DNA of 64,000 nucleotides from Pedobacter panaciterrae (GCF_001636695.1 NZ_LGEL01000019.1:124001-188000), one strand, 5' to 3'; positions 36,586 through 46,373 are shown, numbered from the stretch's first letter. The notes: generated by a model not told the origin, from the letters alone. Made by a program: numbers and translations.

Positions 36586-37125
36586 ATGAAAGACCTTAAA
36601 AGTTTTGAATATATATATATCCAACATTGGGAAAAATTATATGCCTTCTGTTTTAAGATGACATGTGATGAGTATGTGTCACAAAACATAGTACAGGATA
36701 TCTTTACTGACCTGTGGGACAGAAGAGATAAAGTCCATATTTTATCCATAGAAAATTATTTATTCAGGGCGGCCAAAAATCAGGTATTAAAAGAGTACAG
36801 AAAAAAACGTTTCGATACTGTAGTTATTGAGGAAAAATTCGAGAACTACCTGGTCGAGAATACCCCTTCACTGGAACCCGAACTGCTCGATAAACTTTAT
36901 TCCCTATTAGAACACCTTCCCGAAAAAAGAAAAGAAATTCTGATTATGAACAAATTAGAGGAAATGGATATAGCGCAAATAGCAGCTAAACTAAATCTCT
37001 CTAAACAAACGGTAAAAAACCAGGTTTCTTCTGCCTTAAAGCAGTTAAGACTCCATGCCGGAGAAACATCTTTGCTAATCTTCACAATTGGAATTTGCCT
37101 TGTTGTTCATTTTTACAAGGTTTAA
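36586..37125 (+). CDS. ECF sigma factor (FecI-like)
   Basis: This 179-aa sigma-70 family protein has region 2 (FEYIYIQHWEKLYAFCFKMT, DIFTDLWDRRD) and region 4 (LPEKRKEILIMNKLEEMDIA then LNLSKQTVKNQVSSALKQL). A hydrophobic C-terminus (TSLLIFTIGICLVVHF) is common in Bacteroidota SusCD-linked sigma factors. The ATG at 36586 is preferred over a TTG at 36538. It heads the FecI-FecR-SusC-SusD unit. Confidence 0.92.
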   Translation: MKDLKSFEYIYIQHWEKLYAFCFKMTCDEYVSQNIVQDIFTDLWDRRDKVHILSIENYLFRAAKNQVLKEYRKKRFDTVVIEEKFENYLVENTPSLEPELLDKLYSLLEHLPEKRKEILIMNKLEEMDIAQIAAKLNLSKQTVKNQVSSALKQLRLHAGETSLLIFTIGICLVVHFYKV

Positions 37126-37134
37126 TAGCCCAAT

Positions 37135-37260
37135 CGTCATTAGTACACACCGTCATCTCGATACTCACGTCAGTGTTATGATTGATGGCAGTGTTACAAC
37201 GGCAATGTTATGACGTTAGCCGTATGACGTCAGGCTTATAACGGTAGCCTTAAGAAGGTA
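37135..37260. repeat. Degenerate repeat region with truncated palindromic core
   Basis: The segment contains CGTCATCTCGAT (37151-37162), which matches the outer core of the palindromic repeats at 8436 and 21833 but lacks the AGAGATCT part. Several CGTCA and TGACG words lie in opposing orientation (for example TGACGT at 37211). Loose units around GGCAGTGTTA recur every 15-16 bp. It may be a decayed repeat copy. It separates the sigma and FecR genes. Confidence 0.35.
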
Positions 37261-37341
37261 AATTACATTTAACAATAATTTAACAAACCCGGATAGTACT
37301 TTTTTGCCATCTCTGGTACTTATAGTTGATTTATAAGTATT

Positions 37342-38265
37342 ATGAGAAAAAAGAAGATACATTATCTCAGACATCTGACAGAGCAAAGCGAGAAAAATCA
37401 AATTTCTGAGGCAGAGAAAAATTTGCTAGAAGATTTTCTAAAAAAGGAGTTTGACGATGCTGAATGGGATAGCGCTAAAATGGGTTCTAAGGAAACGGTT
37501 TCTGCAGAGATATTTAAGAAGATAAAAGCCTATAACACCGTAAAAAAGTCTTTCACAAAGTACTACAAATATGCTGCGGCTGCTTGTATTGTCTTGATGC
37601 TGGGTCTTGGAATCTTATTAAAGTCCAGGGTTGATATTAAAGATATTACTATAACAACTGCATCTGCTACCGATTCTGTAAAACTAAATGATGGTACACT
37701 GGTTTACCTTGCCGCAAACTCAGTATTTAAATACCCTGAACATTTTGAAGGTAAGCTCAGATCAGTAGCACTGATAAAAGGCAATGCATTTTTTAAAGTG
37801 TCAAAAGACCCACAACACCCTTTCATCATTACCTCAGCCAATATCAAAACGAGGGTACTAGGAACCTCATTTCATATCAGCCTTGATAAAGGAAGATCAA
37901 GTGTTACTGTAATTACCGGACACGTACGTGTATCTACAGGTCAGCAGATTACTTATCTGGAGCCTAATGAAAGAGCAGTTTTCACCACCGCCGGACTTAG
38001 AAAACAAAAGGTAAGCGATGTTTCACTTTACAGCTGGTATAAAAAGGATATAGATTTAAGTGATGTTACCCTGGATAAAGTATTTACTCTGCTGAGTTTT
38101 AAATATGGGGTAAGCTTTAAGTTAGAAGATAAAGAGATACTAAATACAAGAATAACACTATTTATCAAGGGCGGTTTATCCCTTCAAAATATCCTGGATC
38201 AAATCAATTATGTTACACACCTAAAATTCAAACCATATGGAAATACAGTAACCGTAAATCATTAA
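37342..38265 (+). CDS. FecR family anti-sigma factor
   Basis: This 307-aa inner-membrane regulator has a cytoplasmic N-terminus, one membrane segment (YYKYAAAACIVLMLGLGILL, about 75-94), a FecR domain (LNDGTLVYLAANSVFKYPE, GNAFFKVSKDPQHPFIITS, VLGTSFHIS) and a C-terminal DUF4974 domain that contacts the STN domain of the TonB receptor. It controls the adjacent sigma factor in response to the SusC homologue downstream. Confidence 0.93.
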   Translation: MRKKKIHYLRHLTEQSEKNQISEAEKNLLEDFLKKEFDDAEWDSAKMGSKETVSAEIFKKIKAYNTVKKSFTKYYKYAAAACIVLMLGLGILLKSRVDIKDITITTASATDSVKLNDGTLVYLAANSVFKYPEHFEGKLRSVALIKGNAFFKVSKDPQHPFIITSANIKTRVLGTSFHISLDKGRSSVTVITGHVRVSTGQQITYLEPNERAVFTTAGLRKQKVSDVSLYSWYKKDIDLSDVTLDKVFTLLSFKYGVSFKLEDKEILNTRITLFIKGGLSLQNILDQINYVTHLKFKPYGNTVTVNH

Positions 38266-38269
38266 AAAA

Positions 38270-38294
38270 CCGCAGTTGCTGAGAACAACTACGG
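38270..38294 (+). other. Hairpin before susC-like gene
   Basis: CCGCAGTTG (38270-38278) pairs with CAACTACGG (38286-38294) with one mismatch around a 7-nt loop. It lies 37 bp before the SusC start and has no T-run. It may mark an mRNA processing or attenuation point. Confidence 0.4.
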
Positions 38295-38331
38295 CTAACT
38301 ATTAAGTATCAAATAAATTAATAACTTAAAT

Positions 38332-41300
38332 ATGCATTATAAATATACTTTTTTTAACCTGAAAAAGATATGTTTTCTGCCTGCCATTTTCCTGCTTATG
38401 CAGCCGGCACAGTCAAAAACATTGGTTAACAGTTACTTCAATGAAAATGTTAAGGCATCTAACGAGACCTTGGTAAACATCTTTTTACAATTGAGCAGGC
38501 AAACCAACTATAAGTTTAGCTATAGTGAGGCGGTAATTGCCGATAAGAAAACATACCCGGTTACCTATTCCAAACCGATTAAAGAGGTGCTTAAGGATCT
38601 GTCGGAAAAAGCCGACTTTAGTTATAGCATTCTTGAAAATCTAGTGCTGATTAGTAAGAATAAAAAAGAAAACACTCCTTCCAAAGCATTAAACCGGCAG
38701 ATTATAAGAGGTAAGGTAGTGGACGAAAACGATATGCCGCTTTCAGGGGCAACAGTTAGAGAACCTGAAACAAAAAATGGCGTAAGCACAAATGCCAGGG
38801 GAGAATTTGAAATTAACACCACTAAAGGAAAAACATTAGAGGTATCCTTTATAGGCTATAAAAACAAGCTGGTTACCGTAGAGGCTGATGTATTAATCAT
38901 TAAATTGGAACCAGACGCCTCGAGCCTTGGTGAAGTTTTAGTGGTAGGCTACGGGAAACAAACAAAGAAAGATGTAACGGGTGCAGTTACCCAATTGGAC
39001 GAAAAGAGTTTCAGGCAGGGAGTTGTCGTATCTGCTGATAACTTATTGCAAGGTAAAGTTGCAGGTGTAAGGGTCGTGAACAGTAGCGGTGAGCCCGGTG
39101 GAGGTGTTGATGTGACCATCCGCGGTGTTGGTTCTATCAGAAGTGGAAGTACACCCCTTTTTGTAGTAGATGGAGTGCCTTTGACTAATGACGACGTAAG
39201 TCCGACCGGACAAAATGTTGGATTCGGGTCATCGAAGGCAAAAAACCCACTTAACTTTTTAAATACAAGTGATATTGAATCTATCTCTGTATTAAAAGAC
39301 GCTTCTGCGGCCGCAATTTATGGCGCCCGTGGATCTAACGGTGTAGTTATTGTAACCACCAAAAAAGGGAAAAAAGGAGAGGCGAATTTTACTGCTGATT
39401 CTTATTTTGGCCTTTCTACAGTAGCACATAAGCTTGATGTACTTTCTGCAGATGAATATCGCAATGCAATTACTGAAAAGGCTTTTGATCATGGCGGCAA
39501 CACCGATTGGCAGGATGTAATTTACCGTCGGGCGCAAACAAGAAACAGCTCTTTATCATTCTCAAAACAAACAAATACAGGAAACTACTATGTGTCTGCT
39601 GCACAGATGGATCAGGAAGGTATTGTTAAGAACAGTGATTTCAGACGTACCTCAGGCAGGATCAATGCTTCTGAATCTTTTCTTGACAACCAGCGTTTAA
39701 AAATAGGCGTAAACCTTACCGCAAGTGAAACGAAAGATGATGGTGTTCCAACCAGTGATGATGGAGGTTCTAATGGTCAGCTGATCATCCAGACACTAAT
39801 GTCGAATCCCACCCGTCCGGTATTTGATGAAAATGGTAAATACACCAATTTCAATATGAATGCGCATTATAACCCGGCTTATTTGTTAAGCGTTTATCGT
39901 GATAGGACACGTACATTAAGGGTTCTTGGTAATATGGACCTTTCTTTCAGAATAGTAAAAGGTCTTGAATACAAATTTAACCTTGGTTTAGATCGCTCTG
40001 TAGCAGAAAGGAATACCACAATATTTCCTAACCTTACGGATATTAACCCAACCGGAAAATATGTTCAGTATAATTTGAATTCCAAAAGCACGCTTATGGA
40101 GCACTACCTGAACTATAACCTTTTAGAGGGTAATCATAAACTGGAAGTGCTTGGTGGATTCTCCTATCAAAAGTTTGAACGAGGTGGAAATAGCTTTAGT
40201 ATTGATGGAATAGCTCCTGAAAGTTCAGGTATTTTACCAGAAAACAACCCAGGCTTTGCGGGTAAGCAAACAGGGGTATTCGGTTTTGCACAGGAAAATG
40301 AATTGCAGTCTTTTTTCTCAAGGGTTAACTATTCGTATGCAAACAAATACCTGTTAACAGCTTCCGTAAGAGCGGATGGTTCTACTCGTTTCGGAAAAAA
40401 CAACAAGTATGGTTACTTTCCTTCTTTTGCATTGGGATGGAATATGTCGCAGGAAGATTTCCTGAAAGATGTTTCTTTCCTTGATAACCTGAAATTAAGA
40501 GCAAGCTGGGGTCAAACTGGTAATCAAGAGGTTGAAAACAAAATCACTAAAGCAAGTTACGCACTATCAACTGGCGATGGATACTACCTGTATAATGACC
40601 TTGCCCTGGTAAATGGTATATCTGTTACAAGAACACCAAATCCGGATTTAAAGTGGGAAGTAGTAACTCAATATAATGTGGGACTTGATTTCGAACTTTG
40701 GAGCGGAAAATTGTACGGAACATTAGATTATTTCAAAAAAACTACTACTGATGCCATTCTTAATATTCCTTCACAGGTTTTAAGCCCAACCAATACAGTA
40801 TGGGTAAATATCGATGGTAAAATTGTAAACAAAGGGTTTGAATTTATGCTCGGATCGAAACTGATCAGCAATGGTAATTTCAACTGGTCAATTGATGCTA
40901 ATGGTGCTACACTTAAAAATAAAATAGAGAATCTGCCTGTTTCTGAAATCTTGTCTGGAACTATATCTGGTCCGGGACAATCAGGAGTAGCAGCCAATAT
41001 TTATAAAAGTGGTTATGCTGCGGGTTCGTTTTACCTGTTGGAACACATCGGATTTGATGATAAAGGAAATAATATCTTCAAGGATGTTAATAACGATGGG
41101 GTAATCAATAACAACGATCGTGTTATTATCCAGGGTGCAATTCCGAAATTTACTTATGGTTTTAACAGCCAGATGAATTACAAAAATTTTGATTTCTCCT
41201 TTTCAATCATTGGACAGTCGGGAGGTTATCTTGTAAATAATACCGGATTAAATGCCTTGAACATCAATAACCTGGCTTCAGATAGAAACGTTTCTGCCCG

Positions 41301-41610
41301 TTATTTTAAGTCAGGTGCCAATCCTGCAAATCCACCTCAGCTTTCAACATTATACTTAGAGAAATCAGATTTCTTAAGGCTTAATTCAGCACGGTTGGGT
41401 TATAATTTTAAGTTCAATAAGTTGACCTGGCTTAATGGTTTAGGTATTTACATTACCGGACAGAATTTATTTACAATTACTAACTACAGTGGTTACGACC
41501 CATTAATTAACAGTCCAAAAGCGAGTGGTGGAAACCAATCATTGGGTATAGATTATTCTAGCTATCCAACAGCAAAAACATTTCTTTTTGGCGCAACTAT
41601 AAAATTATAA
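38332..41610 (+). CDS. SusC/RagA TonB-dependent receptor with STN domain
   Basis: This 1092-aa outer-membrane transporter takes up a large ligand with energy from TonB. The order is a signal peptide, an STN (secretin/TonB N-terminal) domain (LVNIFLQLSRQTNYKFSYSE to LENLVLISK), a CarboxypepD_reg domain (IIRGKVVDENDMPLSGATV), the SusC plug (VVGYGKQTKKDVTGAV, LKDASAAAIYGARGSNGVVI) and a 22-strand barrel ending in FLFGATIKL. The STN domain is what signals to FecR. It is 2 bp upstream of its SusD partner. The ligand cannot be read from the sequence. Confidence 0.96.
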   Translation: MHYKYTFFNLKKICFLPAIFLLMQPAQSKTLVNSYFNENVKASNETLVNIFLQLSRQTNYKFSYSEAVIADKKTYPVTYSKPIKEVLKDLSEKADFSYSILENLVLISKNKKENTPSKALNRQIIRGKVVDENDMPLSGATVREPETKNGVSTNARGEFEINTTKGKTLEVSFIGYKNKLVTVEADVLIIKLEPDASSLGEVLVVGYGKQTKKDVTGAVTQLDEKSFRQGVVVSADNLLQGKVAGVRVVNSSGEPGGGVDVTIRGVGSIRSGSTPLFVVDGVPLTNDDVSPTGQNVGFGSSKAKNPLNFLNTSDIESISVLKDASAAAIYGARGSNGVVIVTTKKGKKGEANFTADSYFGLSTVAHKLDVLSADEYRNAITEKAFDHGGNTDWQDVIYRRAQTRNSSLSFSKQTNTGNYYVSAAQMDQEGIVKNSDFRRTSGRINASESFLDNQRLKIGVNLTASETKDDGVPTSDDGGSNGQLIIQTLMSNPTRPVFDENGKYTNFNMNAHYNPAYLLSVYRDRTRTLRVLGNMDLSFRIVKGLEYKFNLGLDRSVAERNTTIFPNLTDINPTGKYVQYNLNSKSTLMEHYLNYNLLEGNHKLEVLGGFSYQKFERGGNSFSIDGIAPESSGILPENNPGFAGKQTGVFGFAQENELQSFFSRVNYSYANKYLLTASVRADGSTRFGKNNKYGYFPSFALGWNMSQEDFLKDVSFLDNLKLRASWGQTGNQEVENKITKASYALSTGDGYYLYNDLALVNGISVTRTPNPDLKWEVVTQYNVGLDFELWSGKLYGTLDYFKKTTTDAILNIPSQVLSPTNTVWVNIDGKIVNKGFEFMLGSKLISNGNFNWSIDANGATLKNKIENLPVSEILSGTISGPGQSGVAANIYKSGYAAGSFYLLEHIGFDDKGNNIFKDVNNDGVINNNDRVIIQGAIPKFTYGFNSQMNYKNFDFSFSIIGQSGGYLVNNTGLNALNINNLASDRNVSARYFKSGANPANPPQLSTLYLEKSDFLRLNSARLGYNFKFNKLTWLNGLGIYITGQNLFTITNYSGYDPLINSPKASGGNQSLGIDYSSYPTAKTFLFGATIKL

Positions 41611-41612
41611 AA

Positions 41613-43373
41613 ATGAAAACAAACAAACTATTTAAAGCAAGAAATATCATATTTCTACTTGGAGCCTTGTTTCTTACCAACTGTACAAAACTAAACGAGG
41701 TTGTGCTTGATGAAGTATTAGGTGAAGACGCATCCAATCCTGCCGGCGCTTTGGCTGCTGCGTATGACAGGTTGGGCGATGGAACCTTTGTAGATCATGG
41801 TGCTGTATTTTCATTACAGGAATATACTACCGATGAGGCCCTGCTGCCTACACGTGGCAGCGACTGGGGTGATGGTGGTAAATGGCGTTCTATGCATGAG
41901 TTTACCTGGGCGGCAGACAATCCTATTGTTACAGATAACTGGAATATGCTTACCAACGGGATCACCAGATCACTAACTTCTATAAAAGCAAACAGTACAG
42001 GCAGCCATGCTCAAAAGGATCTTTTCCTTGCTGAGTCCAAAGGCTTGCTAGCTTATTATACCTATACCACACTTGATCTATTTGGCCAGGCTCCTTATCG
42101 TGATCCCGCTAATGAAAAGGCACCGCTCGAAATTAAACAGGCAGCGTCAGCAATAGACGGGCTTATTACAGAGGTAGAAGGCTTAATTCCAAATCTTGCG
42201 ACTTTAGGAGAACAATCTACACACAACGGAAGGTTTACTAAAGAAGCCGCTTATGGATTATTGGCCAATATGTACCTTAACCGTGCGGTTTATAAAGATC
42301 GCTATGCTGCTTCATTTAATTTTAACGAGAAGTCGGTAAACAGTAATGACACCGATATGGATAAGGTGATCTATTATACTTCATTGTTGATCAACCCTGG
42401 GAAATTCCGTTTGGAAAGTAATTATTTTGACAACTTCGCCATCAAAAATTCAGGTGGTTCTGAACTTGTCTTTGTGGTAGTGCAAAAAATAGATTACATC
42501 AGAAATGGTTCTAATTCCTTTGCCTATGTTGGGGTAGAACGTAACCAAAAACCATCTCCTGCAAACAGAGGAACTAATGCCGCATGTATCACTCCGGAAT
42601 TTTATGCTACCTGGAATGGTAACCATGAAGACCCGAGGTTTACCAGAAAATATCAATATAGTGATGGAACCTGGTTTATGAACAATGAAACAGGGAGTGT
42701 TCCTGCAACAGACATTGTTCCTAAAAGCAATAATCTGCCCTGGTTTCATTTCAATCGTGGTATTATGGCAGGCCCTCAATATGGCCCGAAACTTAATTCT
42801 TCAGGTGGTTTTGAGATGACTGAAAACGGAAGAATTAAAGTATCCGAACTTTATATGGAAAAAAGTACTGGTACACGCATGGATTTTACTCCTGAGCTTA
42901 ATTTTACTAATCCTACACAAGCTGTATTTGCTCAAAACCAGATCAATCGGGGAGCCCGCGTATTTAAGTTTGAGTTTGATCCTGAAGAAGGAAATGGCAG
43001 CAGCAATGTTGATATTCCATTGATTCGTTTAGGGGCTATCTATACGATGAGGGCAGAAGCTTATTTTCGTAAGGGGCAAGCTGCATTAGCATTAAATGAT
43101 ATCAATATTTTACGCACCTCAAGAACGAGAGAATCACTTTATGGAAATGCGCCAGGGGTAGCCATACCATCACTTGATGAAGCAACTCTTTATAAAGAAA
43201 TTGCATTTGAAACATATTGGGAAATGTACCGTAGACCACAGATGATTCGTTTTGGAAAGTACGAGCTTCCTTTTAGCGCTAAGCCAACATCTCAGCCAAC
43301 AAGAAGGATATTTCCAATTCCTCAATCAACTTTAGATGTAACGAAGGCATTTCATCAGAATCCTGGATATTAA
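41613..43373 (+). CDS. SusD/RagB family outer-membrane lipoprotein
   Basis: This 586-aa ligand-binding partner of SusC begins with a lipoprotein signal peptide with cysteine in FLTNCTKLNEV. It has the SusD-like TPR-type N-terminal half (ALAAAYDRLGDGTFVDHGAV) and the C-terminal part with IPLIRLGAIYTMRAEAYFRK and EIAFETYWEMYRRPQMIRFG. It closes with RRIFPIPQSTLDV. It is the last gene of the regulatory-transport unit, followed by a strong terminator. No carbohydrate-active enzyme lies in the unit. Confidence 0.96.
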   Translation: MKTNKLFKARNIIFLLGALFLTNCTKLNEVVLDEVLGEDASNPAGALAAAYDRLGDGTFVDHGAVFSLQEYTTDEALLPTRGSDWGDGGKWRSMHEFTWAADNPIVTDNWNMLTNGITRSLTSIKANSTGSHAQKDLFLAESKGLLAYYTYTTLDLFGQAPYRDPANEKAPLEIKQAASAIDGLITEVEGLIPNLATLGEQSTHNGRFTKEAAYGLLANMYLNRAVYKDRYAASFNFNEKSVNSNDTDMDKVIYYTSLLINPGKFRLESNYFDNFAIKNSGGSELVFVVVQKIDYIRNGSNSFAYVGVERNQKPSPANRGTNAACITPEFYATWNGNHEDPRFTRKYQYSDGTWFMNNETGSVPATDIVPKSNNLPWFHFNRGIMAGPQYGPKLNSSGGFEMTENGRIKVSELYMEKSTGTRMDFTPELNFTNPTQAVFAQNQINRGARVFKFEFDPEEGNGSSNVDIPLIRLGAIYTMRAEAYFRKGQAALALNDINILRTSRTRESLYGNAPGVAIPSLDEATLYKEIAFETYWEMYRRPQMIRFGKYELPFSAKPTSQPTRRIFPIPQSTLDVTKAFHQNPGY

Positions 43374-43396
43374 GGATTTTTAGTTTTATTGTTATA

Positions 43397-43438
43397 AGGG
43401 TTGTCAGGTGAATAAAGTCACGCTGACAACCCTATTTT
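43397..43438 (+). terminator. Terminator of the SusCD unit
   Basis: AGGGTTGTCAG (43397-43407) and CTGACAACCCT (43423-43433) are perfectly complementary over 11 bp and are followed by ATTTTT. Confidence 0.88.
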
Positions 43439-43495
43439 TATGATTTCTATAGATCTGAAACGTACCGTCTGCACACATAAAGTCGAAGCTTGAAT

Positions 43496-44560
43496 CTAGT
43501 TGTATTCGAACGGCAATTGGTCTCCAATTCTCTTGCGTCCCCAAAAACCCCGAATAAAAAAACTTCTGTAATCTACATAGCTGCCTTTACTATCTATTAT
43601 CGCATTATCCAGAAAAAGACGCATAATAGAGCCATTTTTATCCATCCAGGTAGTGATTCCACTCTTTTGATCAGGGTTATTCTCCTTTAATGCTTTTTCC
43701 TTGCCGTAAACAACATAGAGCCGGGTCTTGAATTGTAACTGAATAAAATTACTATCAACTGTATTGATATATTGCTCCATGTTTATGGGTCTGGGAGCTA
43801 ACTGTAGTGGCTGATTACTGTTCATTACCTCATAAGTGATAAACCCGTCTTGTTCAAGCCTGTTTTTATAGAGTGCTCTTAGGTAATGCATGAGGGATCC
43901 CTCATAAGTTTTTTTTCTGTTGGCATTCCAGGTGTTTTTTTCACTGTCGGTACCGGTTAAATTTTCGAATACAGACTCGCCATCATAACTTGTAACTCCG
44001 GTTTCCCTGTTGTAACGAAAGTTTCTGAGCAGATATTTTATGCGATAACCCAGGCTTTTGTTCTCTATAATCAGAAAATCATCTGACGTAGCTTCCAATA
44101 TTTTTTTGACAGTTGAAAAATCAAGAATTTCCAGATTTAGTATCGTACATTTTTTTGCACTAGCAGATTCACCGAGGAAATTTTTAAGAAATATCTTTAT
44201 GTTGTCTTTCCTCTGAGAATCATCGCCGATCACTACTTCACGAAGAACGATTAGTTTTTCTGTGAGGTGAATGTTTAGTGAGATGGATTGGTTCTGGATA
44301 ATTACGTTTTGTTTTGTGGAACTATAACCAATCATACTAACAATGACGTGATAGGTGCCGGGCCTTAAATTAGAGAATTTAAATTCGCCCTTTGTATTGG
44401 TCGCTGTACCTTTTTCAGATCCATCAATAAAAACGGAGGCACCTTGGATAGGTTCTTCCTTTGTATTGAATACCATACCGCTTATAGAAAAGGATTCCTG
44501 GGCTTTTAATAGGCCCGCATGAATTAAAATAATAAAGATTGAGAGTGTTATCCGTTTCAT
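43496..44560 (-). CDS. CarboxypepD_reg-like domain protein
   Basis: From the ATG at 44560 the product is 354 aa. A signal peptide (LSIFIILIHAGLLKAQ) precedes a CarboxypepD_reg-like domain (ISGMVFNTKEEPIQGASVFI, FKFSNLRPGTYHVIVSMIG). The rest (about 110-354) is a conserved Bacteroidota region with DDFLIIENKSLGYRIKYLL and is of unknown function. It faces the SusCD unit tail to tail and is divergent from the ECF41 gene. It is probably anchored or exported to the cell surface. Confidence 0.8.
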   Translation of the reverse strand: MKRITLSIFIILIHAGLLKAQESFSISGMVFNTKEEPIQGASVFIDGSEKGTATNTKGEFKFSNLRPGTYHVIVSMIGYSSTKQNVIIQNQSISLNIHLTEKLIVLREVVIGDDSQRKDNIKIFLKNFLGESASAKKCTILNLEILDFSTVKKILEATSDDFLIIENKSLGYRIKYLLRNFRYNRETGVTSYDGESVFENLTGTDSEKNTWNANRKKTYEGSLMHYLRALYKNRLEQDGFITYEVMNSNQPLQLAPRPINMEQYINTVDSNFIQLQFKTRLYVVYGKEKALKENNPDQKSGITTWMDKNGSIMRLFLDNAIIDSKGSYVDYRSFFIRGFWGRKRIGDQLPFEYN

Positions 44561-44629
44561 TGTATACAGGTTAGCAGAGCAGTTCATCTAATATACATCT
44601 CTTTTTGTTAAATTTGGATTAATACTATT

Positions 44630-45472
44630 ATGGATCATTTGAGGCCCCTGCTGGCTACATACGCGTACAATATTACAGGCTGTTATGAGGCCTCACTCGA
44701 TATAGTGCAGGATGCCTTCCTAAAATTCTTACAGAAAGATACTGCCAATATTATTAATCAAAAGGCATACTTGGTTCGTTCGGTAATTAATCTGGCTATT
44801 AATTATAAGAAGAAAAGTAGGCGGTTACAAAATGAGTACACAGGTATATGGTTGCCTGAACCTGTTGATACTCATGAAGCGGATTCTGCTTTAAATAAAA
44901 ATGATGTGCTTTCTTATTCTTTAATGGTACTCCTTGAGAGATTAACACCCCGCCAAAGAGCAGTTTTTATCCTTAAAGAAGCATTTGATTACCGTCATGA
45001 AGAGATTGCTGAAGTATTAGAAATGACGATTGATAATTCCAGACAGGTTCTGAAACGAGCAAAACAATATTTGCAGCCAGGAGAGAAGCCAGCCAAAAAT
45101 GATATTGAAAAAGAATTGCTCTTAAAATATGTAAATGCTATAAAGAGAGGAGATGTTTACGAGTTGGAATTAATGCTTAAGGCAGATATTTCTGTGATTT
45201 CTGATGGTGGAGGAAAAGTGCTTGCTGCTTTGAAACCTATTTTTGGGAAGGTTAATGTGATTAGGTTTTTACAAGGATTGCAGACGAAATTTTTTTCGAA
45301 GCGAACCTTTAAATATGGATGGGTTAATCATCAGCAAGCTGTGTTTCACTATGAAGATGGTATGATGGTAAGCTGTCAGGTCTTTGTTTTTGAGCATAAT
45401 GAGATTGCGAATATCTTTTTTATCCGAAATCCGGATAAGTTGTCACGCTTTAAGTATTCTGATTGTCTTTAA
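44630..45472 (+). CDS. ECF41-type sigma factor (SigJ-like)
   Basis: The 280-aa protein has sigma regions 2 and 4 (QDAFLKFLQKD, LERLTPRQRAVFILKEAFDYRHEEIAEVL) plus a C-terminal SnoaL-like extension. Two ECF41 signature strings are present: WLPEP in the linker (YTGIWLPEPVDT) and DGGGK in the extension (SDGGGKVLAALKP). In this family the extension tunes sigma activity without a classical anti-sigma. It lies 16 bp upstream of a carboxymuconolactone decarboxylase gene, the standard ECF41 partner. Confidence 0.93.
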   Translation: MDHLRPLLATYAYNITGCYEASLDIVQDAFLKFLQKDTANIINQKAYLVRSVINLAINYKKKSRRLQNEYTGIWLPEPVDTHEADSALNKNDVLSYSLMVLLERLTPRQRAVFILKEAFDYRHEEIAEVLEMTIDNSRQVLKRAKQYLQPGEKPAKNDIEKELLLKYVNAIKRGDVYELELMLKADISVISDGGGKVLAALKPIFGKVNVIRFLQGLQTKFFSKRTFKYGWVNHQQAVFHYEDGMMVSCQVFVFEHNEIANIFFIRNPDKLSRFKYSDCL

Positions 45473-45488
45473 GAGAAAAGAATATTTT

Positions 45489-45938
45489 ATGTTACGAATT
45501 AGTCAGAATGAAATCCCGGAAGGGTTATTTAAAGTAATGAGACAGGTACAGGATTATATCCGCAGCTCAGGAATTGACCCATTGTTAATCGAATTATTAG
45601 ATACCAGAGTTTCGCAGATGAATGGCTGTGCATATTGTTTGGATATGCACTCGAAGGAAGCCATACACAAAGGCGAAACATTACAACGTCTGATCTCTCT
45701 ATCAGTTTGGAGAGAAACGGATTATTATACAGCTAAAGAAAGGGTGGTGTTAGATTTTGCTGAAAGGCTAACAAATCTTCAGGAAGAAAAAGAATCAGAT
45801 GATCTGCATGATGACCTTAAAAAGTATTTTTCTAATGCCGAGATTGCAAACCTTTCATTGGCGATAGCCCAGATAAATTCATGGAACAGGTTGGTTAAGT
45901 CTTTTGGAACAATAGCTGGAACATATGGAGTGAAGTGA
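45489..45938 (+). CDS. Carboxymuconolactone decarboxylase/AhpD-like protein
   Basis: This 149-aa AhpD-fold protein has the redox motif NGCAYCLDMHSKEAIHKGE, with the CxxC...H arrangement of peroxidase-type members. It fits the COE (carboxymuconolactone decarboxylase, oxidoreductase, epimerase) partner genes of ECF41 sigma factors. The ATG at 45489 is chosen; a longer frame starts inside the sigma gene. Its transcription is probably directed by the adjacent sigma factor. Confidence 0.92.
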   Translation: MLRISQNEIPEGLFKVMRQVQDYIRSSGIDPLLIELLDTRVSQMNGCAYCLDMHSKEAIHKGETLQRLISLSVWRETDYYTAKERVVLDFAERLTNLQEEKESDDLHDDLKKYFSNAEIANLSLAIAQINSWNRLVKSFGTIAGTYGVK

Positions 45939-45965
45939 TATTTATTTTTCATAGATTTATGCATT

Positions 45966-46373
45966 ATGAATAAGTCTAACAGAAGAAAATTTATTGGAAC
46001 TGCTGCAGTGCTTGCGGTGGGGACAGCTGCAACCGCTATGCCGTTAACAAGTATGAAAAAAAACTATCCGGTGGTACACCATGTGTTTTTCTGGTTGAAA
46101 AATCCAGATTCAAAAGAAGATCGTGATAAATTAGTTGCCGGTGTGAAAGCACTTTCAAAAATCCCAACTGTACGTGAATTGCATGTAGGTATTGTTGCCA
46201 GTACCGAAAAACGTGACGTTATTGATAGTAGCTGGGGCGTATCTGAACTGATGTTCTTTAGTGATCTTAAAGGTCAGGAGACCTATCAAACACATCCAAT
46301 ACACCTGGAATTTATAAAAAACTACAGCCATTTATGGGAGAAAGTAGTTGTTTATGATGCAGTTGAGGCTTAA
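45966..46373 (+). CDS. Secreted Dabb-family protein
   Basis: This 135-aa protein has an N-terminal twin-arginine-like leader (NRRKFIGTAAVLAVGTAATA) and a stress-responsive A/B barrel (Dabb) domain (VVHHVFFWLKNPDSKEDRDK, VSELMFFSDLKGQETYQTHP). The barrel forms dimers in known structures, but its substrate is unknown. It follows the decarboxylase by 27 bp and may belong to the ECF41 output. Confidence 0.87.
   Translation: MNKSNRRKFIGTAAVLAVGTAATAMPLTSMKKNYPVVHHVFFWLKNPDSKEDRDKLVAGVKALSKIPTVRELHVGIVASTEKRDVIDSSWGVSELMFFSDLKGQETYQTHPIHLEFIKNYSHLWEKVVVYDAVEA

Noticed and set aside
37141-37260. Short recurrent words taken as a CRISPR array
   Set aside because: The repeats are degenerate, 6-10 bp long and spaced by only a few bases; no cas gene is present.
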